From NCBI GenBank assembly GCA_965199875.1, contig OZ241346.1:310001-374000 (forward strand): DNA of 64,000 nt, read 5' to 3'. The notes beneath the pieces were generated by a model. That model saw only the letters and a list, made by a program, of their open reading frames with translations. It was not told where the DNA came from and searched no databases. The translations under genes and the position numbers were made by a program. The DNA comes from VXYL01 sp965199875 (GTDB taxonomy: Bacteria > Pseudomonadota > Gammaproteobacteria > Pseudomonadales > Azotimanducaceae). Shown piece by piece: positions 57,397 through 64,000 of this stretch. The first letter of the stretch is position 1; the number at the start of each line of letters is the position of its first letter.

Positions 57397-58575
57397 ATGA
57401 CCGAAAGGCGAACGTTGAGACTTCTCCACGGCAACTGGAACTCGACGCTGCTGGCGATCGGCATCGTCGCTGCGCTGGCCATTCGCTACATCCTGCTGCC
57501 CTTCGAGTCCGGCGACTACGCGTTCTACTACAGCCGCTGGTACGACTTCGTGGCCGACCAAGGCATCGTCGCATCTCTGCAGCGCGGCCTGTCGAACTAC
57601 AACGTTCTCTACCACTACCTGTTCGCGCTGACGGCGACGCTGGCGGACTTCCTGCCTTGGCAGAACCCTTTGGTCGCCGTCAAGGTCCTCCATGCCGCCT
57701 TCGACTTCGTGCTGGCCTACTACGTGTACAAGTGCGTGGCCATCAAGTACCAGGACTCGAAGGCCGCCTCGCCGTTTCCCGTCCTGGCCGCGGTGGCGAC
57801 GCTGCTTGCGCCCACCGTGGTGCTCAACGGTTCGGCGTGGGCCAATGCCGACGCCACCTACACGGCATGTCTGGCCGCGTGCCTCTACTTTCTGCTTGCC
57901 GGTCGGCAGGCCGGCGCGTTCGTCGCCCTCGGGCTGGCCATCTCGTTCAAGTTGCAGGCCGTCTTTCTGGCGCCGCTGTTTCTCTGGCTGTTCGTGAAAG
58001 GAAAACTGCGCTGGCGCAACTTCGCCTTGGTGCCGCTGGTCTACTTGGCCGTGCTGGTGCCGGCGTGGCTGGTCGGCAGGCCCCTCGAGGAGCTGCTGCT
58101 TATCTACCTGCGCCAGCTCGGCTGGTACGGCGAGCTGACGATGGACATGCCGAATCTCTATGCGTGGATACCGAACCGCTACTACCCGTGGTGGCCGCTC
58201 GGCGTGATCTTCGCCGCCCTCCTAGTGCTGCTGATCGCCGTTGCGGTCTACAGGAGCCGGGTGAAGGTCACGGCCGAACTCGTCGTTTTCCTGGCGGCGT
58301 ACTCGCTGCTCGTCGTGCCCTACACGTTGCCGAAGATGCACGATCGCTTCTTCTTTCCGGCCGAGGTCGTCGCCATCGTTCTGGCGTTCCATGTGCCGCG
58401 CTGCTGGTACGTGGCGGCGGTCATCGGCCTGGTGTCGCTGTGCCAATACGCCAGCTACCTGATCGACGTGCAGATCGTGCCCATCGAGTGGCTGGCGTTC
58501 GTGCCGCTGGCGCTGATCGGCGCCCTTTCCTGGCAACTGCGCAAGCGGCTTGCCGTAGGGCACTCCCGGCGGTAA
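57397..58575 (+). CDS. GT-C-type integral membrane glycosyltransferase-like protein
   Basis: This 392-residue protein has about 9-11 hydrophobic segments. After the first one comes a loop with FESGDYAFYYSRWYDFV, where an acidic residue takes the position of the GT-C catalytic Asp. LNGSAWANADATYTACLA and the SFKLQAVFLAPL segment resemble mannosyl- and dolichyl-phosphate-type transferases. It probably moves a sugar from a lipid carrier on the periplasmic side. I used the ATG at 57397. It starts 48 bp after the RM copy 2 stop. The acceptor is unknown. Confidence 0.75.
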   Translation: MTERRTLRLLHGNWNSTLLAIGIVAALAIRYILLPFESGDYAFYYSRWYDFVADQGIVASLQRGLSNYNVLYHYLFALTATLADFLPWQNPLVAVKVLHAAFDFVLAYYVYKCVAIKYQDSKAASPFPVLAAVATLLAPTVVLNGSAWANADATYTACLAACLYFLLAGRQAGAFVALGLAISFKLQAVFLAPLFLWLFVKGKLRWRNFALVPLVYLAVLVPAWLVGRPLEELLLIYLRQLGWYGELTMDMPNLYAWIPNRYYPWWPLGVIFAALLVLLIAVAVYRSRVKVTAELVVFLAAYSLLVVPYTLPKMHDRFFFPAEVVAIVLAFHVPRCWYVAAVIGLVSLCQYASYLIDVQIVPIEWLAFVPLALIGALSWQLRKRLAVGHSRR

Positions 58576-58610
58576 CACACCGTGCGCGCCTCGGCGGCAT
58601 CCGGCACGGC

Positions 58611-58969
58611 CAGTTTCGGCATCGATCAACCGCGACACACGAAGAACAAGCAGTCTGCCTCGAGAAAGCCGTCCTGGCTGTTAAGGGAGGTGTTCCCGGG
58701 CCAGCCCCGCCATTCAATGCAAGCGCAACCCTGCGGAAATTCGACCAAATGCGCCTCGTCCGACTCGGGCCGCATCACATAGGTGACCTTGCCGAACGCC
58801 TCGTGCAGGAAGATGGGGGTCCAGCCGGGGACCGGTGCAACTTCCGCATCCTCGGCGTTGACAGGCTGCATCACAACGTCGCCGACCAGGACGCGTTCGC
58901 CGCTGGCATACCGCAGCGCCGGCGCGTTTGGTTCCGTTTTCTCAGCAGTCATCCAACCCACCACCGCTG
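58611..58969. repeat. Direct repeat unit, distal immunity cassette
   Basis: It is closely similar to 59047-59403 over its whole length. It includes the immunity-like gene, its downstream flank (CAGTTTCGG...CACACGAAGAACAAGCAG) and the last ~18 bp of the RHS reading frame. The copies are offset by 434-436 bp. Confidence 0.85.
58626..58952 (-). CDS. Immunity-like protein, distal copy
   Basis: This 108-residue protein is about 80% identical to the next one. Shared segments are MTAEK, ALRYASGERVLVGDVVMQPVNAE, PGWTPIFLHEAFGK, and CACIEWR with LEADCLFFVCRG at the end. Differences cluster near the C-terminus (GWPGNTSLNSQDGF here against HSPDTYLDDQDDF). It is preceded by only a stub of the RHS 3' end, so it looks like an orphan immunity gene left from a duplicated toxin cassette. 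The family is not one I can name. Confidence 0.65.
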   Translation of the reverse strand: MTAEKTEPNAPALRYASGERVLVGDVVMQPVNAEDAEVAPVPGWTPIFLHEAFGKVTYVMRPESDEAHLVEFPQGCACIEWRGWPGNTSLNSQDGFLEADCLFFVCRG

Positions 58970-58972
58970 TTT

Positions 58973-59040
58973 GACGACCGGTGCCCCACGATGGCTTTGC
59001 CAATCGGCCGTTCGGCGGTGCGGTCGTCGAGCGGTGGCGT
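58973..59040 (-). pseudogene. 68-bp fragment resembling mltF interior
   Basis: This sequence matches 63453-63520, inside the mltF-like gene, over 68 bp with small indels. It includes a near-perfect stretch CGTTCGGCGGTGCGGTCGTC. It lies between the two immunity copies and in the same orientation as the full gene. It marks a duplication/deletion junction. Confidence 0.7.
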
Positions 59041-59046
59041 CGCCGT

Positions 59047-59403
59047 CAGTTTCGGCCATCGGTCAACCGCGGCACACGAAGAACAAGCAGTCTGCCGCGA
59101 GAAAGTCGTCCTGGTCGTCAAGATAGGTGTCGGGCGAGTGCCGCCACTCCATACAAGCGCACCCCTTCGGAAATCCGACCAAATGCGCCTCGTCCGATCC
59201 GGGTTGCATCACATCGGTGATCTTTCCGAACGCCTCGTGCAGGAAGATGGGTGTCCAGCCCGGGACCGGTGCAACTTCCGCATCCTCAGCGTTGACAGGC
59301 TGCATCACAACGTCGCCGACCAGGACGCGTTCGCCGCTGGCATACCGCAGCGCTGGCGCGTTTGGTTCCCTTTTCTCAGCAGTCATCCAACCCACCACCG
59401 CTG
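59047..59403. repeat. Direct repeat unit, RHS-proximal immunity cassette
   Basis: This is the proximal copy of the repeat at 58611-58969. It carries the immunity-like gene directly behind the RHS gene. Confidence 0.85.
59063..59386 (-). CDS. Immunity-like protein, RHS-proximal copy
   Basis: This 107-residue acidic protein overlaps the RHS stop by 11 bp, which fits a cognate toxin/immunity pair. It has ALRYASGERVLVGDVVMQPVNAE, PGWTPIFLHEAFGK, and a C-terminus with CACMEWR and AADCLFFVCRG. Four cysteines are shared with the distal copy. It has no signal peptide. Immunity function is inferred from position and size only. Confidence 0.7.
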   Translation of the reverse strand: MTAEKREPNAPALRYASGERVLVGDVVMQPVNAEDAEVAPVPGWTPIFLHEAFGKITDVMQPGSDEAHLVGFPKGCACMEWRHSPDTYLDDQDDFLAADCLFFVCRG

Positions 59404-61958
59404 ACCGGTTGATCGATGATCTCCTCAGGATACCTCTCAGTCGTCGCTTTGGTATTCTCTTGCGTCTGACATTCGCACGGTCTGGTGGCGTGCGTAGCCG
59501 GAATCTGACCAACTTTCAAGTGGTGGTAGTGGTGACTGCCTGGCAAATTATGGTTCCGATCGCCACTATCCGGATGCCCACGGTTGTGTTTGGTGTGGAA
59601 CAAAAACATCAACGTTCCTACCGGAGGTCTGCATGGCAGGCAGGTCGGTTCCTTGTCTTCCTCATCCGTTTCGCCACTGTCTTCCGTAGCGCTCCCGCCG
59701 TCGTTCAGTAGACGTTGAACAAATTCGACAGCATCCTGCAACAAGCACCCGCAAGGCGCCAATGGCGCTGACTGGTTTGCGGGTGCAAAGAGCGACGAGG
59801 CGCCAGCGCATATGCAACTTAGCCCAACACAAGGTACACAACAGTTTAGGGACGCATACTCTGGGGGATGGAAAACAGGGTTCGACGATTTCTCGAACGA
59901 CACAATGTGATTGCCCGGAGCAAAGAAGGCCCTAGACAGATCCAATATCATCGACGCTTCCACATAGGACGGAACACCCGATTCAATCGGATCGTCCACC
60001 ATGGCCTGGTTTGATTCAGAGAAGCTAATGGTGCCATAGTCGGGTTGGTACCGTGACTCGACGTTCCTAGCCAATAGTGATCGCTTCGCTGATGTTCTTT
60101 CGTGAGTGAGGTCGACATCCATGGCGTACCGCATCTGCTCGTCCACATGGACTACATCCGCCGTTCTAGTCGAACGTAAACTGACAAGGTGCCCAGCCTC
60201 GTATTTCGCGACCACGGTATCGTCTTTCGTGTCGAACGTGACGGGGTTTCCGTCGACGTCATAGCCAACGTCCATCGAGAGGCCGTTGTGGACATTGACT
60301 ATGGAACGAACGCGGTTCATCTCGCCGATCAGATAGGCCTGCGTTCCTGCATGACCGTTTGGCCCGGCGCTTGAAATGCGTACGATATTGCCGGAAGGGT
60401 CGTAGGCGTAATGCTCAGAAACTTTCTCGCTGTAATGTGCCGACACTCTATTGCCAAGCGCGTCGTATGCGTATGCGCTCTCGAAGCCATTGGGATAGGT
60501 TACGCCGGTTATGCGTCCCGTCCCATTGCGTACGAAATACACCGTGCTAGTACCCGACCGCATTGCAGAGATCTCGCCGAAGCTATCGCGCTCGACTGCC
60601 ACTGCATGGGAGATGCCTTCAGTACGAAAGTTGTCTTCAACATATCGTACGCCATGGGAATCGGTTGCGAATTCGATCTTCATCAAGGGCATCGTGACGA
60701 TGGTTCTGTCATCGACGCGCATCACGGTCGTCAAGCCTTCGCCCGACCGCGTGGCCGTGATCACGCCCTCGTCGTACTCCATTGTCCATTCTCGCGTGCC
60801 CTCGTTCGAAGACTCTGAGATCTTGACGAGTCTGCGGGCCGCGTCGTAGTAGAAGAAGTGGGAGCCCCGGCCGGTCGTCAATCGCCTAGGAAGACTGTCG
60901 GGACCGAGGACCAACCGCCATGAAGCCCCAGTGCTCGACTGCATCTGATAGGTTGCGCCGGACTCCGCTTGATGGAATGTATGCGCTGCCCCGGTTCCCT
61001 CGACCACCTGGGTCCTTCTACTGGGGTGGTACTCGAAGGCGTAGCTGCGCCCGGCAATGGACTGGGAAACCTTGCCGTGGCGGTAACGCACTTTGAGGAA
61101 AGGTTGCCGGTTCGGGCCCATCGCCCTTGCCAGCCTGTCCTCGTCGTATTCATACCACCACAAGTGACCGGCGACATCTAGGACATCTTTCAACAGATAG
61201 TCGGCGGTGTAAGAGTACCTTACCGTGCGCCCGAGGTTGTCGCTGGCGGACACTATCCTGCCGCGAGCGTCCCTCTCGATGGAAAAAACTCGTTTGTTGC
61301 GTACGGTTACCGACGAAAGATGCTCGTCGTCGTAGTGGAATACGAGCTCGCCTCCGTTGGGTGCCTTGTACGACGAGATGCTATACTTGCGCATGTCGGG
61401 CGTCCCGGAACGTCCGGTGAACTCGCGGATAGCGCCGTTTTTGGTTTCGAGCCGAACGCGGCCCGAGGAAACCGTCACCTTCGTCCGCAAGTGGCTTGGC
61501 TTCGGAGGACTCGCTCGATACGAGCCACTAGGATCCAGCGCGAATCGATGACGTGCGCCAGATCGGTCGGTATAGGTCAACGTGCCCTCGCGGACGACTA
61601 TTTCTTCGGCTAACGAGAGGCGCCAGCCTGGGCCGAAGTCATGATTGTCGTCGATGCGCGAGTCGTAGACACGCGTGAACGCGACGGGAATGGCCGCCGC
61701 GCGCGTGACCATGTCGCGCCTCCTGAAGGTCAGATTCCCCGTGCCGACGTTGACGAACCCCAAGTGATAGCCGTCGAAAATCGACTGTGGGTTGGGAAAC
61801 AGGACATTGACGCGCCGACGAAGGCCCAATTCCTCAACCAGGGCCACGTAGCTCTCCAAAGGCTCTCCGGCGGTGGCGTTGGGCGACTGTGCGGCAGCTC
61901 CGTCGTCGACTGTGACGACGGCCAAGCAAAGCATGAAGACTGCGATCAAGATCCTCAT
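59376..61958 (-). CDS. Exported RHS/YD-repeat protein with short C-terminal toxin-like region
   Basis: This 860-residue protein has a Sec signal peptide (MRILIAVFMLCLAVV..., cleavage near GAAAQS) and about ten YD/RHS-type repeats (RLVKISESS, GRITGVTYPNGFESAYAYDALGNRV, EHYAYDPSGNIVRI). Near the C-terminus is NPVFHPPEYASLNCC, then a Cys/His-rich end (CLPCRPPVGT, GSHHYHHLKVG, CECQTQ). The classical RHS core ending in DPxG is absent. There is no PAAR or VgrG neighbour, so it is not an obvious T6SS effector. The ATG at 61958 has AGAGGTG 8 nt upstream. Immunity-like genes follow directly. Visibly lower GC than neighbours suggests acquisition. Confidence 0.82.
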   Translation of the reverse strand: MRILIAVFMLCLAVVTVDDGAAAQSPNATAGEPLESYVALVEELGLRRRVNVLFPNPQSIFDGYHLGFVNVGTGNLTFRRRDMVTRAAAIPVAFTRVYDSRIDDNHDFGPGWRLSLAEEIVVREGTLTYTDRSGARHRFALDPSGSYRASPPKPSHLRTKVTVSSGRVRLETKNGAIREFTGRSGTPDMRKYSISSYKAPNGGELVFHYDDEHLSSVTVRNKRVFSIERDARGRIVSASDNLGRTVRYSYTADYLLKDVLDVAGHLWWYEYDEDRLARAMGPNRQPFLKVRYRHGKVSQSIAGRSYAFEYHPSRRTQVVEGTGAAHTFHQAESGATYQMQSSTGASWRLVLGPDSLPRRLTTGRGSHFFYYDAARRLVKISESSNEGTREWTMEYDEGVITATRSGEGLTTVMRVDDRTIVTMPLMKIEFATDSHGVRYVEDNFRTEGISHAVAVERDSFGEISAMRSGTSTVYFVRNGTGRITGVTYPNGFESAYAYDALGNRVSAHYSEKVSEHYAYDPSGNIVRISSAGPNGHAGTQAYLIGEMNRVRSIVNVHNGLSMDVGYDVDGNPVTFDTKDDTVVAKYEAGHLVSLRSTRTADVVHVDEQMRYAMDVDLTHERTSAKRSLLARNVESRYQPDYGTISFSESNQAMVDDPIESGVPSYVEASMILDLSRAFFAPGNHIVSFEKSSNPVFHPPEYASLNCCVPCVGLSCICAGASSLFAPANQSAPLAPCGCLLQDAVEFVQRLLNDGGSATEDSGETDEEDKEPTCLPCRPPVGTLMFLFHTKHNRGHPDSGDRNHNLPGSHHYHHLKVGQIPATHATRPCECQTQENTKATTERYPEEIIDQPVSGGGLDDC

Positions 61959-62202
61959 TCCGTTGGCACCTCTTGCTGCGCGTAGTTGCGACCTTGCGCG
62001 AGACTGTCCCATGTGTCAAGTGTCATCCAAAGGGGCGTGCGATAACCTCGGCAGGGGATTCCGGCGGCGCGTCAGCCGCGCCCCGGAAGGGCTGGACGCC
62101 AGCTACCCGAACGACGTGCAAGGTCGCGCCCCCGTCGAGAGTGGCAGGCGTTCGTGCCTCCGACCTGATCGCCGCCTTTTTTCGGCAACTGCACAAGCGG
62201 AC

Positions 62203-64000
62203 TCAACCCGTTCCTTCCTCCGCGTCGGCCAAGCCGCGAAAGTGATCCAGATAGGCGCGGTAGCGGTCGTTGATCTCGCGCACGTAGCGTACCACCTCGG
62301 TACCGCGCACATAGCCGTGCAGGGCCTGGGCGGCGTATTCCGGTTCGGACAGTTTCAGCATCGCACGTTCCACGTTGTCGAACCAGATCGAGCCGTCGAG
62401 GCCCAGCCGCGCCGCCAGCCGGCGGCCATCGCGGACGTGGCCGGCGCCGGCGTTGTAGGCGGCCAGCGCGAAGAGCAGCTGTTCGCGCAGCGGCAGTTCC
62501 GGAAAGCGCTCCCGGGTCCACGACAGATACTCGACGCCGGCGCGAATGCCCTCTTCCGGTTCCGCCAGCCGTTCGGGATCGACGCCCACCTCCTCCGCCG
62601 TGCGCGGCAGCACCTGCAAGAGGCCGCGGGCGCCGGCGAAGCTCACCCGCTCTGGCCGGAAGCCGCTCTCCTGGTACATCTGCGAGACCACCAGGCGCCA
62701 GTCGATGTCGGCCGCGGCGGCCAGCGGCTTGACGATGTGGTCGAAGGGCGACAGCGAGCCGCCGGTGATGCGCTGCTCGCGCTGCCGCGTCATGCGGCGC
62801 TGGTTGACGAAGTACTTGTTGAACAGAACGTTGAACTGGTAGCCGCGATGGCCCTTGCGGGCGAACTCGTCCAAGCGGCGCAGCAGTTCCGCGTTGTCCC
62901 GCCGCACCGCCCAGGCCAGCCCTTTCTTGCCGACGTCGAGCCCCAGCGCGAGATCGGGATGGAACGTCGCCGCCAGCCTGGCGCGATGGCTGTCGGCCAA
63001 CGTGGCATCGAACTTGCCCGCGGCGACGCCGTCGAGAATGGCCTCGGTGGACTGCTCTGCGTAGTCGATGGCGAAGCCGGCGTCTCGATGCGCAGCCAGC
63101 GAAACCGCGTAGCTGGTGTACGGATTGACCGTGATCCGTCGCCCGCGCAGCCCGTCGAAGTCGACGATCGGCGCACCGGCGGTGACGAACGTCTCGCGGA
63201 TTTCCAGATACGGGCTGGCGAAGGCCGCGCCCATCGCCTCGCGCTCGGCCAGGCGCGTGAGGCCAGCCGCGACGACATCGCCCCGCCCCTCCTGCAGCCA
63301 TGCGAACAGCTCGTCGATGCCGGAGGCCACGATCACTTCCAAGGCCAGCTCGTTCGCCTTGGCGAAGGCGTCCATGAGTTCGTAGTCGAAGCCGAGCAGC
63401 TCGCCGCGCCACAGGTAGTAGGTGGTGGCGCTGTTGACGGTGAGCATGCGCAGACGACCGGCGTCGACGATGGCTTGCCAGTCGCGCCGTTCGGCGGTGC
63501 GGTCGTCGAGCAGGTGGCGTTCCAGCAAGTAGCCGTCCAGCGCGGCCTTGAGTTCCGCCGCGTCCCTGCGCAGCGCCCAGGCGTGGGCCTGCACCTCGGG
63601 CAGTTCGCGCAGCTTGGCGACCTTCGGGCTGGTGCGAACGATCGCCCGCGCCACGGCTTCGTCCATGATCGTGGCGTCGATGGCGCCGCTCTCCAGCATG
63701 TCGAGAAGCGTCTCCGGACCCGCAGCGGCTGCCACCGGAACGCGCACCGCTTCGGGGTAGTGCCTGGCCAGGCTGTCGGCGTAGGCGGTGTGTTCGGCAA
63801 CCGCGAACCGGCCTGCCTCGTCGACTCCGACCACCCACTCCCGGGAGCGCGTCAAAGGCAGCGAGAACGCCACCGCCTGCTGCCGCGCCGGGGTGACGGT
63901 GATGTTGCCGATGGCGACGTCGGCACGGCCTTCTGCAACCGCCAACAGCAGCCCGTGAATGCTCTGGGCATGGGTCCAGCGAACAGCCAGTCCGTGGCGG
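62203..64000 (-). CDS. mltF: MltF-like membrane-bound lytic transglycosylase (5' end outside window)
   Basis: The reading frame runs to the window edge, so the N-terminus is missing. The visible 599 residues include parts of two periplasmic solute-binding-like domains (RADVAIGNITVTPARQQAVAFSLPL; then YYLWRGELLGFDYELMDAFAK and FAWLQEGRGDVVAAGLT). They end in an SLT transglycosylase domain with the catalytic Glu in MYQESGFRPE and ALAAYNAGAGHV. It would cleave peptidoglycan glycan strands at the outer membrane. Most MltF proteins have one binding domain; a second one here is unusual. A 68-bp piece of this gene is repeated at 58973-59040. Confidence 0.88.
   Translation of the reverse strand, partial: RHGLAVRWTHAQSIHGLLLAVAEGRADVAIGNITVTPARQQAVAFSLPLTRSREWVVGVDEAGRFAVAEHTAYADSLARHYPEAVRVPVAAAAGPETLLDMLESGAIDATIMDEAVARAIVRTSPKVAKLRELPEVQAHAWALRRDAAELKAALDGYLLERHLLDDRTAERRDWQAIVDAGRLRMLTVNSATTYYLWRGELLGFDYELMDAFAKANELALEVIVASGIDELFAWLQEGRGDVVAAGLTRLAEREAMGAAFASPYLEIRETFVTAGAPIVDFDGLRGRRITVNPYTSYAVSLAAHRDAGFAIDYAEQSTEAILDGVAAGKFDATLADSHRARLAATFHPDLALGLDVGKKGLAWAVRRDNAELLRRLDEFARKGHRGYQFNVLFNKYFVNQRRMTRQREQRITGGSLSPFDHIVKPLAAAADIDWRLVVSQMYQESGFRPERVSFAGARGLLQVLPRTAEEVGVDPERLAEPEEGIRAGVEYLSWTRERFPELPLREQLLFALAAYNAGAGHVRDGRRLAARLGLDGSIWFDNVERAMLKLSEPEYAAQALHGYVRGTEVVRYVREINDRYRAYLDHFRGLADAEEGTG

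Overview
The window is 64 kb of dense, GC-rich bacterial DNA. The gene content points to a gammaproteobacterium. It has a TonB-dependent receptor, an LPS block (kdsB, msbA/lpxK, murB) next to rne, rluC and a YceF-type maf in an order that resembles Pseudomonas-type genomes, a DUF4892 protein beside prmB and aroC, and a 14-subunit-type complex I locus. I cannot place it reliably below class.

Layout. 0-7 kb: a TonB-dependent receptor (-), then a nucleotide-sugar operon (+) with a UDP-sugar dehydrogenase, a UDP-glucuronate 4-epimerase-like gene and galE, followed by tRNA-Ser(UGA). 7-14.4 kb: an accessory stretch with an AAA ATPase carrying a nuclease-like C-terminus, a PLP Cys/Met enzyme, an unrecognised protein, a two-gene OLD-like ATPase plus nuclease-like unit (second gene frameshifted), and a PIN toxin-like pair. 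14.4-25.4 kb: housekeeping genes (aroC, prmB, gpsA, maf/yceF, rluC) mixed with small conserved proteins, an HpcH/HpaI aldolase, a Rieske oxygenase and a DUF4143 ATPase preceded by a five-copy 22-bp-period repeat. 25.4-38.5 kb: rne with a long leader, murB and alkB, then an inserted (+) block (SDR, PQQ sugar dehydrogenase, DUF1801, double DsbA-like protein, sulfatase remnant), then kdsB and one open reading frame that fuses MsbA to LpxK.

38.5-57.3 kb: nuoGHIJKLMN read leftward with overlapping start and stop codons. The locus is bracketed by DNA methyltransferases. An orphan N6-adenine methylase with an S-subunit-like C-terminus lies 23 bp after nuoN. Upstream of nuoG, where nuoF would be expected, sit two tandem, nearly identical 3.3-kb single-chain restriction-modification genes that differ mainly in one 124-bp block.

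57.4-64 kb: a GT-C-like membrane glycosyltransferase, an exported RHS-repeat protein with a short toxin-like C-terminus, two tandem immunity-like genes separated by a 68-bp fragment resembling the neighbouring mltF gene, and a partial mltF-like lytic transglycosylase running off the right edge. The RHS locus looks visibly less GC-rich than its surroundings.

The points most worth a second look are the tandem RM pair with its localised divergent block inside a broken nuo operon, the MsbA-LpxK fusion, and the RHS/immunity duplication that carries a piece of mltF.
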